Part shown: positions 8,752-18,161 of the stretch, piece after piece
How the letters are laid out: every line of letters starts with the position of its first letter
Numbering within the stretch: the first letter of the stretch is position 1
NCBI GenBank assembly: GCA_031261785.1
Contig: JAISIZ010000108.1
Coordinates: forward strand, 27,964-91,963
Source of the DNA: Mediterranea sp. (in: CFB group bacteria)
GTDB lineage: Bacteria > Bacteroidota > Bacteroidia > Bacteroidales > Bacteroidaceae
Direction of reading: 5' to 3'
DNA length: 64,000 bases
Notes under the pieces: generated by a model
Seen by the model: the letters and a program-made list of their open reading frames with translations, nothing else
Databases searched by the model: none
What the model was told of the DNA's origin: nothing
Program-made: the position numbers and the translations under genes

Positions 8752-10023
8752 ATGAAAACAAATCCAGAGACATCCACCAGCTACGTAGGGCCGTTCCTTA
8801 CGATGGTTTTCCTATTCCTCGTGGTGGGATTCCTCACCACCGCCAACACCCAGTTCCAGGGACCCCTCAAGGCGACGTTCCTGGCCGAGGTGGGCGACCT
8901 GAAGAACACGTTCGCCACGCTCATCACCTTCTCCTGGTTCCTGGCCTATCCGCTCTGCGGCGGGTTGGGGGCACGGTGGGTCAACCGGGCGGGCTACAAA
9001 GTCACGCTCATGCGCGGCCTGCTGGTCATGGTGGCCGGCCTGCTGCTCTTCTTCGCCTCGTCGTGGTTCACGGTGCGTTTCCCCGAGGCGGGCCTCACCG
9101 CGGGCGAGAGCGTACGTGTGCCCTACGGCTTCCTCATCTTCCTGGCCGGCTCGTTCGTCGTGGGCGCGTCGGCTACCATCCTCCAGGTGGTGATCAACCC
9201 CTACCTCACCGCCTGCTACGTCAAAGGTACGCAACCCGTGCAACGGCTCGCCATCGGCGGCACGGCCAACTCCATAGGCACCACGCTGGCGCCCTACTTC
9301 GTCACGGGCGTCGTGTTCGGCGGCCTGTCGATGGAGCGCATCGCCATCAGCCAGCTCATGCTGCCGTTCCTGGCGCTGGCCCTCGTCATCGGCTGCGTCT
9401 GGCTGGGACTCATGGCCGTGAAGCTGCCCAACATCGAGGGCACGCGGGCCGACGGCGACGAGCGGCTGGAGCGCAGCGTATGGTCGTTCCGCCACCTCAC
9501 GCTGGGCGTGGTGGCCATCTTCTGCTACGTGGGCGTGGAGGTGTGCATAGGCGCCAACATCAACCTGTACGCCATCGAGCTGGGTCGGGCCGGACAAGCG
9601 GCGCTGATGGCCACCCTCTACTGGGGCGGCATGCTCGTGGGGCGGCTGGTGGGCAGCTCCCTCGCGCGCGTCACGCCCCGCACGCAGCTCACCGTCACCA
9701 CGGTGGTGGCCACCCTGCTGGTGGCCGTCGCCGTGACGCTCGACAACCCGTGGGTGCTCGTCGCCGTGGGGCTGTTCCACTCCATTATGTGGGGCGCCAT
9801 CTTCACCCTCTCCACCACGGGGCTGGGCAAGTACACCTCGGCGGCTTCGGGCGTGTTCATGATCGGCGTGGTGGGCGGCGCCGCGCTGCCGTTGGCGCAA
9901 GGCGCCATCGCCGACGCCGCCGGAGGCTGGCGCTGGTCGTGGCTGCTGGTCATCGCCGGCGAACTCTTCATGCTGTGGTACGCCCGCCAGGGAAGCCGCG
10001 TCCATCCTTCGTCAAACCCCTAA
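8752..10023 (+). CDS. MFS sugar transporter, FucP-like
   Basis: Multi-TM protein starting MKTNPETSTSYVGPFLTMVFLFLVVGFLTTANTQFQGPLK; the longer upstream ORF extension overlaps the NagB-like gene and is rejected. Confidence 0.85.
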   Translation: MKTNPETSTSYVGPFLTMVFLFLVVGFLTTANTQFQGPLKATFLAEVGDLKNTFATLITFSWFLAYPLCGGLGARWVNRAGYKVTLMRGLLVMVAGLLLFFASSWFTVRFPEAGLTAGESVRVPYGFLIFLAGSFVVGASATILQVVINPYLTACYVKGTQPVQRLAIGGTANSIGTTLAPYFVTGVVFGGLSMERIAISQLMLPFLALALVIGCVWLGLMAVKLPNIEGTRADGDERLERSVWSFRHLTLGVVAIFCYVGVEVCIGANINLYAIELGRAGQAALMATLYWGGMLVGRLVGSSLARVTPRTQLTVTTVVATLLVAVAVTLDNPWVLVAVGLFHSIMWGAIFTLSTTGLGKYTSAASGVFMIGVVGGAALPLAQGAIADAAGGWRWSWLLVIAGELFMLWYARQGSRVHPSSNP

Positions 10024-10039
10024 AATCTTCTTCCCCATT

Positions 10040-11806
10040 ATGAAACGATTCACTTACCTCACCCTCTTACTCATCGCCCTCGCCCTCGCGGCCTGCGGCG
10101 GTACCCGGAGCGGCGTGCGGAGCGCCGGGGCACTGCCGCCGGTAGCCACGCCCGAACCCCAACCGGTGGTGGTGGCCTACGTCACCTCGTGGAGCGGCGA
10201 AATGCCCGATCCGCAATACATGACGCACATCAACTACGCCTTCGGGCACGTCAGCGAGACGTTCGACGGCGTACGCGTAGACAACGGGGCGCGCCTCCAC
10301 CAAATCGTCGCCCTCAAACAGCGGAAACCCGCGCTCGTCGTCATGCTATCCATCGGCGGATGGGGCAGCGGACGATTCAGCGAGATGGCGGCGAGCGACG
10401 CCAACCGGCAATCCTTCGCCGCCGATTGCCAACGCGTGGTGAACGAGTTCGGGCTGGATGGCATCGACATCGACTGGGAATACCCCACGAGCCGGGCCGC
10501 CGACATATCCGCCTCGCCCGACGATACGAAGAACTTCACGCTGCTGATGCGCGACATACGCGCCGCCATCGGTCCCGACAAATGGCTCACGCTGGCCACC
10601 GTGGCGGGAGCGCGCTACATCGACTTCAAGGGCATTGACCCCTACGTGGACCTCGTCAACGTGATGTCGTACGACATGGCCAGCGCACCCAAGCACCACT
10701 CGGCCCTCTATCCGTCGGACCATAGCGGCGGAATCACCACCGACGAGGCCGTGAAGGCGCACCTCGCCGCGGGCGTGCCGCGCGCGAAGCTGGTGGTGGG
10801 CATGCCCTTCTACGGACGGGGAGGCAAGCTCACGCCACGCGGGTTCGACATGTGGAAAGCCGCCGAATCGCCCCTGTTCATCCCCCGGTGGGATCGCGTG
10901 GGCAAGGTGCCTTTCTTCGAGAACAAGGACAACATCTTCGTGATGGGCTACGAGAACGCCCGCTCGCTCGCCATCAAGTGCGAGTACGTCAAGTCGCACG
11001 GACTGCGAGGCGCCATGTACTGGAGCTACGACGGCGACAACGACCGGAACGAGCTGCGAGCCACTCTGCGACAGGCCATCATCGAGGGGAAGAGCTTCGC
11101 CGACCAGGATCCGCGCCCCATGCGCGTGCTCGTCATCGCCGAGAACGGCGGACACCACGTGCCCTTCAGCAACGCCGGCCTGCGCTGGCTGGAACGCCTC
11201 GGCGAACGCTACAACCTCGACTTCACCCGCGTCACCAACGCGCGGCCTATCGTCAACGACGACTACCTGGCGCAGTTCGGACTCATCGTCCAGCTCGACT
11301 TCGTGCCCTACACCTGGCCCGAGGAGGCGCAACGGGCTTTCATCAAATACATCGACGAGGGACGGGGCGCCTGGATAGGGTTCCATCACGCCACGCTGCT
11401 GGGCAACTTCGACGGCTACCCGATGTGGCCCTGGTTTTCGGACTTCATGGGCGGCATCACGTATCGTAACTACATCGCCCCGCTGGCCACCGGAACGGTG
11501 CGCGTGGAGGACGCCACGCACCCGGTGATGAAAGGCGTGCCCGCGCGGTTCGATATCCCCGACGACGAGTGGTACACGTTCGACAAGTCGCCCCGCCCCA
11601 ACGTGCGCGTGCTGGCCAATGTCGACGAAAGCTCGTACACGCCCGCGTCGGACATCAAGATGGGCGACCACCCCGTGGTGTGGACCAACGAGAGCAAACG
11701 GGCGAAGAATGTCTACTTCCTCTTCGGCCACAGCCCGAAGCTGTTCGACGTCGACGCCTTCACCACGATGTTCGAGAACGCCATCCGCTGGACAACCAAC
11801 CGGTAA
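10040..11806 (+). CDS. Lipoprotein: GH18 (chitinase-like) domain fused to a C-terminal ThuA-like domain
   Basis: Lipobox LALAACGG; GH18 motif DGIDIDWEYP; C-terminal half (RVLVIAENGGHHVPFSNAGLRWLERLGE...GAWIGFHHATL...WTNESKRAKNVYFLFGHSPKLFD) resembles ThuA/trehalose-utilisation domain. Confidence 0.85.
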   Translation: MKRFTYLTLLLIALALAACGGTRSGVRSAGALPPVATPEPQPVVVAYVTSWSGEMPDPQYMTHINYAFGHVSETFDGVRVDNGARLHQIVALKQRKPALVVMLSIGGWGSGRFSEMAASDANRQSFAADCQRVVNEFGLDGIDIDWEYPTSRAADISASPDDTKNFTLLMRDIRAAIGPDKWLTLATVAGARYIDFKGIDPYVDLVNVMSYDMASAPKHHSALYPSDHSGGITTDEAVKAHLAAGVPRAKLVVGMPFYGRGGKLTPRGFDMWKAAESPLFIPRWDRVGKVPFFENKDNIFVMGYENARSLAIKCEYVKSHGLRGAMYWSYDGDNDRNELRATLRQAIIEGKSFADQDPRPMRVLVIAENGGHHVPFSNAGLRWLERLGERYNLDFTRVTNARPIVNDDYLAQFGLIVQLDFVPYTWPEEAQRAFIKYIDEGRGAWIGFHHATLLGNFDGYPMWPWFSDFMGGITYRNYIAPLATGTVRVEDATHPVMKGVPARFDIPDDEWYTFDKSPRPNVRVLANVDESSYTPASDIKMGDHPVVWTNESKRAKNVYFLFGHSPKLFDVDAFTTMFENAIRWTTNR

Positions 11807-11818
11807 TCGGCCGACATC

Positions 11819-14191
11819 ATGAAACCCATACTCACCACTCCGATCCTCCTGACGCTCGTCGGCTACCTGTCGACAGCGGCAGCGCAACCTCGCCCGCTGG
11901 CCAACGACAGCCTGCTTGCCAGGCAAGTGTTGGCCACGGGCTTGGCGCACGCGCCGCTGCCCGTCGACACCCTCCACACCATGGAGGCCGCCGAACGACG
12001 GAAGCCCGTGACGCGCAGCCACGACCTACTCGGACCGGAGGGACACGTCGCGCTCTCGTTCGCCACCACGCCCCAACGCAGGGCGGTAGGCTCGCCCGGC
12101 GACCCCGACTACGCCACGTATGGCGACACCCGGATCGCGTTCGGCATGGACCACCTACGCGACTGGTCGGCCTATAACCGCCTCTACTTCGAGGTCTACC
12201 CCGTGGAGGGAGGAGCGAGGGTGATGAACCTCAACGTGCGCACGCCAGCCGGCTCGCATCTCGTCAATCTGGTGCCCGGACGCTGGAACACGTGCACGCT
12301 GAACCTCGACGGATACCCCCGCGCGGAGGTGCGTGGCATCAGCTTCACCGCCGCCCTCAACGGGCGCGACCAGGCCACCGCCGACAGCATCACCTACCTC
12401 ATCCGCAACGTCAGGCTCCAGCAGGTGGAACGTCCGCTGAAAACCCTCGGGTGGATGCCCGACACCGACGCCATCGTCTACTCCACCACCGGCTACCGGA
12501 CGGGCGACGCGAAGACGGCCATCGTGAACGGCGACACGCGGCGGGAGACGACGTACAGCCTCGTCGACGCGTCGACCGGCGCCGTCGTCCACCAGGGGGC
12601 GATGGCCTACGCCAACACCACCATCGGACGCTATGGCGTGGCCGACTTCTCCGGCTTCCGCCGCGCGGGAAGCTACATCCTACGCGTCGGCGACCTCGCG
12701 ACGCCGCCTTTCCGCATAGCCGACACGTTGTGGGACGATTCGCTGTGGCGCGTGGTCAGTTTCCTCTTCGGGCAACGCTGCGGACACCCCGTGCCGGGCG
12801 TGCATGGCACTTGCCACCCCGACCTCTTCTCGGAGCACGACGGACGGCGGATCTCCTACGCCGGCGGATGGCACGACGCGGGCGACCTGTCGCAACAAAC
12901 CTTGCAGACGGGCGACGTCACCTTCGCCCTGCTCGAAGCCTACCGGGCCACGAAGGCGACCAATCCCGCCCTCGCCGCCCGCCTGCTCGAGGAAGCCCGC
13001 TGGGGACTGGAGTTTATCCTGCGCCAGCGCTATGGCGACGGCTACCGAGCGTCGAGCATGGGCCTGCTCATCTGGCTCGACGGCGTGGAACGGACGTTCG
13101 ACGACATCAGCTCCGTGCGCCTGCAAAACCACTCTTTCGACAACTTCCTGCACGCCGCCTACGAGGCGTACGCCGCCATGACCATCGACGACGACCCGGC
13201 CTTGCGCCAACACCTCATCGGCGTGGCCGCGGCCGATTACGACTTCGCCTCGAAGCAATACGCCGACGAGGGCATACGCCCCTTCGCCCACATCTACGAG
13301 CATAGCTACAATACCTCGGAGAGCCAGTACGTCGCCACCGCGGCGTGGGCGTCGGCCTTGATGCACCAGCTCACCGGCAAGGAGGAGTACGCGCGCCGGG
13401 CCATCGACTTCGGCAGCCGCCTCCTCGCCTACCAGCAACCCGCGGCCTCCCCGGGGAAAGCCGCCGAGCTGGGCGGATACTTTTGCCGCGACCTGACGAG
13501 GCGGATGCCCGTGCACTTCAACCACCAGTCGCGCGACGCCATCTATATGCAGGCGCTCACGCTGCTGATCGAGCTATTCCCCCGCCACGCCGACGCAACC
13601 CGCTGGACCGATGCCGTACGTGCCTACGGCGACTACCTGAAGGCGCTGATGCCCTACACCGCGCCCTACGGCATGGTGCCGAGCGGCACCTACAGGCTCG
13701 ACGAACCGACGGACGAGGCGGGATTCAGCGCCCTGAACATTTTCGCCGGCGAAGGTGCCGACCGGGAGTTCGCCAAGTACGTGCGGGCCGGCGCCCGCGT
13801 CGACGACCTGCACTATGTGCGCCGCTTCCCGCCCTGGTTCACCATCTACAACGGCAACACCGCCGTGATGCTCGCCACCGGCAAGGCCGCCGCCCTCTGC
13901 GGCAAGGCGCTCGGCGACGAGGAGTTGCTGCGCGTAGCCGCCGAGCAGCTCTACTGGACGGTGGGAAAGAATCCCTTCGGACAGTCGCTCATCTACGGCG
14001 AGGGGCGCAACTATCCGCAGATGAACAGCTTCTCGTCGGGCGAGCTGACGGGCGAGATGCCCGTGGGCATACGCACGCTCGACGCGACGGACGTGCCCTA
14101 CTGGCCGCAGACCAACAACGCCTGCTACAAGGAGGTGTGGACTACGTCGGCTGGCAAGTGGATATCGCTTGTGGCGAGCCTAACGCCTTGA
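11819..14191 (+). CDS. Glycoside hydrolase family 9-like protein with N-terminal Ig-like domain
   Basis: AGGWHDAGDLSQQ catalytic motif, TVGKNPFGQSLIYGEG, C-terminal NNACYKEVWTTSAGKW. Confidence 0.85.
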   Translation: MKPILTTPILLTLVGYLSTAAAQPRPLANDSLLARQVLATGLAHAPLPVDTLHTMEAAERRKPVTRSHDLLGPEGHVALSFATTPQRRAVGSPGDPDYATYGDTRIAFGMDHLRDWSAYNRLYFEVYPVEGGARVMNLNVRTPAGSHLVNLVPGRWNTCTLNLDGYPRAEVRGISFTAALNGRDQATADSITYLIRNVRLQQVERPLKTLGWMPDTDAIVYSTTGYRTGDAKTAIVNGDTRRETTYSLVDASTGAVVHQGAMAYANTTIGRYGVADFSGFRRAGSYILRVGDLATPPFRIADTLWDDSLWRVVSFLFGQRCGHPVPGVHGTCHPDLFSEHDGRRISYAGGWHDAGDLSQQTLQTGDVTFALLEAYRATKATNPALAARLLEEARWGLEFILRQRYGDGYRASSMGLLIWLDGVERTFDDISSVRLQNHSFDNFLHAAYEAYAAMTIDDDPALRQHLIGVAAADYDFASKQYADEGIRPFAHIYEHSYNTSESQYVATAAWASALMHQLTGKEEYARRAIDFGSRLLAYQQPAASPGKAAELGGYFCRDLTRRMPVHFNHQSRDAIYMQALTLLIELFPRHADATRWTDAVRAYGDYLKALMPYTAPYGMVPSGTYRLDEPTDEAGFSALNIFAGEGADREFAKYVRAGARVDDLHYVRRFPPWFTIYNGNTAVMLATGKAAALCGKALGDEELLRVAAEQLYWTVGKNPFGQSLIYGEGRNYPQMNSFSSGELTGEMPVGIRTLDATDVPYWPQTNNACYKEVWTTSAGKWISLVASLTP

Positions 14192-14268
14192 AACTATGTT
14201 TGATATACGAATATGCTAACGCTAAAGATGAACTAAGTAATACCATTAAAATAAACTTCTAACATCTC

Positions 14269-15075
14269 ATGAAACGATTGATTCTTTCCCTCATCGCCCT
14301 CCTCACGCTCGCTCTCGCCAGCGCGCAGGATCCGGCGGGCTATCCCGCCAACTATGCCCGGGCGCCACGCTTCAAGGCGCTCGTCTACTACGCCACGTAC
14401 GCCGAAGAGGCGCACGTGCAGTTCGCCCGGCAGGCCGTGGAATTCTTCAAGAAGCTGAACTACGGCGACGGATTCGTGCTCGACGTGGTGACCGACCTCG
14501 GCGGCTACACCTACGAGAAGCTGAAGACGTACAGCGTGGTGGTGATGCTCGACGGCTACCCCATGGACAAGGCCGGCCGCGAGGCTTTCGAGAAATACAT
14601 GGAGAACGGTGGCGGATGGGTAGGCTTCCACGCCTCGGCCTACAACGACCGCAACACCCAGTGGCCCTGGTTCGTGAAATTCCTCGGCGGCGGCGTGTTC
14701 TATTGCAACAACTGGCCCCCGCAGCCCGCGCTGATGGAAGTGGACGTGAAGGACCACCCCGTCACCCGCAACCTGCCCGCCGAATTTGTGGTGCCCGCCA
14801 GCGAGTTCTACCAATGGAATCCCTCGCCAAGGCAAGACCCCGACGTGCGGGTACTGCTCTCCCTATCGCCCAAGAACTACCCCATCGGCATCAAGGACGT
14901 GGTGAGCTTTGGCGACTTCCCCATCGTGTGGACCAATACCAAGTACCGCATGATCTACCTCAACGTGGGGCATGGTGACGAAGAGTTCATCGACGCCACG
15001 CAAAACCTACTCCTGGTCAACGCCTTCCGATGGGTGGTAAGCACCGACCCGGCGGGCGATCCATTCAAAAAATAA
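14269..15075 (+). CDS. ThuA-like domain secreted protein
   Basis: Signal peptide; FKALVYYATYAEEAHVQFARQAVEFFKKL...GGGWVGFHASAYNDRNTQWPWFVKFLGGG...PIVWTNTKYRMIYLNVGHG. Confidence 0.85.
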   Translation: MKRLILSLIALLTLALASAQDPAGYPANYARAPRFKALVYYATYAEEAHVQFARQAVEFFKKLNYGDGFVLDVVTDLGGYTYEKLKTYSVVVMLDGYPMDKAGREAFEKYMENGGGWVGFHASAYNDRNTQWPWFVKFLGGGVFYCNNWPPQPALMEVDVKDHPVTRNLPAEFVVPASEFYQWNPSPRQDPDVRVLLSLSPKNYPIGIKDVVSFGDFPIVWTNTKYRMIYLNVGHGDEEFIDATQNLLLVNAFRWVVSTDPAGDPFKK

Positions 15076-15097
15076 CCGAACGGAAAACAGCGAAAGA

Positions 15098-18097
15098 ATG
15101 TCAAATATAACTCTACGGACGGCATGGACAATGGTCATGTCGCTGCTCCTCACATGCTTTTCCGCGACGCGGGCCACGCAGATGAACTCGGTCTACACCC
15201 AGCGTCCCGACGACCCCGAGGCGCTCTACTTCGCCCCGCCAACCTACGCCATCAACGCCGATGGAAAGGGCGACGTGTCGGCGGAATTGCAACGGGCCAT
15301 CAACGACGTGAAGCGCCTTCGCAACTTCGGCATCCTCTTCGTTCCCGAAGGCAGGTATCGCCTTAGCCGCACCATCTACATCCCGCCCGGCGTCCGCCTG
15401 ATAGGCTACGGCAAACGACGTCCGGAGTTCATCCTGGCCGCACGCTCGCCAGGCTTCGACCGTGAGGTGCCCGCGGACAAGGGCAAGGCCAAGTATCTCT
15501 TCTGGTTTACCGGGGGGATGGTGGAGAACGACGCCAACGGCCGCGTGCCCGACGCCAGCGCCGGCACGTTCTACAGCGCCATGAGCAACGTCGACATCCG
15601 CATAGAGAAAGGAAACCCGCACGCCGTGGCCCTGCGTACGCACTATGCCCAGCATTCGTTCGTCAGCTACATGACCATCTGGATCGGAGAGGGCAAGGCG
15701 GGACTGTTCGACGCGGGCAACGAGATGGAGAACGTGGCCTTCTACGGAGGCGACTATGGCATCTACACCACCAAGTCGTCGCCCGGATGGCCGGTGATGC
15801 TGGTCGACGCCACCTTCGAGGGACAGCGCAAGGCCGCCATCCGCTGCCAGGAATCGGGGCTGGCCATGGTGAACCTGCACGTGAGCCGCGTACCCCGCGT
15901 ATTCGACATCGACGCCAATTACTGCGACAAGCTCTTCCTCGAGAACAGCTACATCAGCGACGTCAGCGAGGCGCTGGTCAGCGTGGCCAACGAGAACAAC
16001 AGCAACAACCAGATCAATTTCCGCGACGTGTACTGCCGCGACGTACCCGTGCTGGCCAGCTACGCGCGCAGCGGCACACGGACCGAGGTGGCGCACAAGA
16101 TTTACCTAATCCGCGACTATACCCACGGCCTGTGCCTGGAAAGCCTCGACGCCGAACCCGCCTACCGTACGACAGTACGGACCGAAGCCGTAGGACGGAT
16201 GCCCCAGGCGCCGGCCAACGACCTGCCGCGGCTCGCCGGCATGGGAACGTGGGTGAACATCCGCGACCTCGGAGCCAAGGGCGACAACGTCGCCGACGAC
16301 ACGCAGGCTTTCCAGGCGGCCATCGACAAGTACGACCACATCTACGTGCCGCAAGGCTGGTATCGCCTCACCAAGACGCTCCGCCTGCGGGCCAACACGC
16401 AACTGATCGGCCTGCATCCCTACGGCACGCAGCTCCGCTTAGACAATGGCACGGCGGCCTTCAGCGGATTCGGCGCGCCGGTGGCGATGGTGGAGACCGC
16501 ACGGGGAGGCAACGCCGCGCTCAACGGCATAGGCATAGACACCGGACAGTACAACTACCGCGCCGTGGGCGTGAAGTGGATGGCCGGAGCCGGTTCGTAC
16601 CTCAACGACGTGAAGTTCGTTGGCGGACATGGCGGCATGCGCAAGCCTGGAGCCACCGAGCCGCGCGACGCCGCCCAACGACGCGCCTGGAGCGACCAAC
16701 ACCTCGCCTGGGACAGCCAGTACTGGAGCCTGTGGGTGACCGACGGAGGAGGCGGAACCTTCAAGGACATCTGGAGCGCCAGCACCTTCGCCTCCGCCGG
16801 ATTCTACGCCGAGCGCACACGGACACCCGCCCGCGTCTACGCCATGTCCGTGGAGCATCACGTACGCGAGGAAGTGCGCTTCAACGACGTGGCCAACTGG
16901 AAAGTATATGCCCTACAGACCGAAGAAGAGAGCCGCGAGAGCACCGAGTGCCAACCCATCGAGATGGACGGCTGCCGCGACATCACCTTCGCCAACCTCT
17001 ATATGTTCAGGGTCATCAGGGTGAACAAACCCTATTACAGCTCCGTGAGGATGCGGGGATGCGCGGCCATCGACTTCCTCAACCTCCACAATTACGCCCA
17101 GACGCAATACGCCAACACCATAGCCGTGTACGACGCGGGAAAGGACATTGACATCCGTCCGTGGGAGCTGGCCCGGCTCACGGTCACGGGCAAGGAGAAA
17201 TCCCGCCACACGCCGCCTGCCGCGGAGGGAGAGGTGACGACGATCGGCTCCGACTTTGAATTTGCCCAAGGAGTGGCCGCCGACAGCAGAGGCAATGTCT
17301 ACTTCTGCGACCAGCGGATGCGCCGCGTCTATCGCTGGCGAGCCGAGACGGGCACGCTCTCGCTCGTCGCCGACTTCCCGTGGAAGCCGGCCTGTCTGGC
17401 CGTCGACACGGAAGACCACCTGCTCGTACTCTTCCGATACGACCCGCAACCGGGATGGAACGTCGACGGCAAGCCCGCCGAAACCGTAGTGAACCTCCCC
17501 GACGCCGGAGGTACATCGTTCAGCGGCTGGGGAAACTCGGGATTCGAGATGCGCGTGTACGCCATCGACCCCGACGCTCCCGAGAAAACCATCCGCCAGC
17601 TGCCGCGGGTAGAGAGGGGCACGGTGCGAACGGTGGCCAAAGCCCTCTACCCCGCCAACCGCTGGCGCGACTTCCACGACTTCAACGACGTGACGACGCG
17701 CGTGCCGAGCCATTGCTTCGTGGCACCCGATGGCGTGACCATCATCCCTCATTGCTACGACCTGGCACGCTGCTCCTCGCTCCTCCCCGCCTGGCCGGGC
17801 AAGCCGTTCTACGCGTCGGACGAGTACGATCGGCGCGTCGTGCGCTGCGACGTGGCAGCCGACGGCACCCTCACCAACCTCACCTACTTCGCCGAGCAAG
17901 GCGAGATGGGACTGGCCACCGACCGCGACGGCAACGTGTACGTGGCCGACGGGCAGATCTATATATTCAATCCTAACGGCGAGCGGACGCGGATGATCCG
18001 TATCCCCGAGCGTCCCTCCACATTGGTGGTGGGTGGCGCGGAGGGGAACATGCTCTTCATCACCGGGCGCGCGAAACTTTTTGCCGTGAAGTTATAA
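15098..18097 (+). CDS. Tandem pectate-lyase-like/GH55-like beta-helix protein with C-terminal SMP-30/NHL-like propeller
   Basis: Two helix starts (INADGKGDVSAELQRAINDVK...ILFVPEGRYRL and NIRDLGAKGDNVADDTQAFQAAIDKYDHIYVPQGWYRL); C-terminal FAQGVAADSRGNVYFCDQRMRRVYRW and MGLATDRDGNVYVADGQIYIFNPNGE repeats. Confidence 0.75.
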   Translation: MSNITLRTAWTMVMSLLLTCFSATRATQMNSVYTQRPDDPEALYFAPPTYAINADGKGDVSAELQRAINDVKRLRNFGILFVPEGRYRLSRTIYIPPGVRLIGYGKRRPEFILAARSPGFDREVPADKGKAKYLFWFTGGMVENDANGRVPDASAGTFYSAMSNVDIRIEKGNPHAVALRTHYAQHSFVSYMTIWIGEGKAGLFDAGNEMENVAFYGGDYGIYTTKSSPGWPVMLVDATFEGQRKAAIRCQESGLAMVNLHVSRVPRVFDIDANYCDKLFLENSYISDVSEALVSVANENNSNNQINFRDVYCRDVPVLASYARSGTRTEVAHKIYLIRDYTHGLCLESLDAEPAYRTTVRTEAVGRMPQAPANDLPRLAGMGTWVNIRDLGAKGDNVADDTQAFQAAIDKYDHIYVPQGWYRLTKTLRLRANTQLIGLHPYGTQLRLDNGTAAFSGFGAPVAMVETARGGNAALNGIGIDTGQYNYRAVGVKWMAGAGSYLNDVKFVGGHGGMRKPGATEPRDAAQRRAWSDQHLAWDSQYWSLWVTDGGGGTFKDIWSASTFASAGFYAERTRTPARVYAMSVEHHVREEVRFNDVANWKVYALQTEEESRESTECQPIEMDGCRDITFANLYMFRVIRVNKPYYSSVRMRGCAAIDFLNLHNYAQTQYANTIAVYDAGKDIDIRPWELARLTVTGKEKSRHTPPAAEGEVTTIGSDFEFAQGVAADSRGNVYFCDQRMRRVYRWRAETGTLSLVADFPWKPACLAVDTEDHLLVLFRYDPQPGWNVDGKPAETVVNLPDAGGTSFSGWGNSGFEMRVYAIDPDAPEKTIRQLPRVERGTVRTVAKALYPANRWRDFHDFNDVTTRVPSHCFVAPDGVTIIPHCYDLARCSSLLPAWPGKPFYASDEYDRRVVRCDVAADGTLTNLTYFAEQGEMGLATDRDGNVYVADGQIYIFNPNGERTRMIRIPERPSTLVVGGAEGNMLFITGRAKLFAVKL

Positions 18098-18161
18098 CAT
18101 ATATATTCACCTCATAAATTTGATCTACTTACAAGTTATTAACCCATCCAATTGTTATAGT

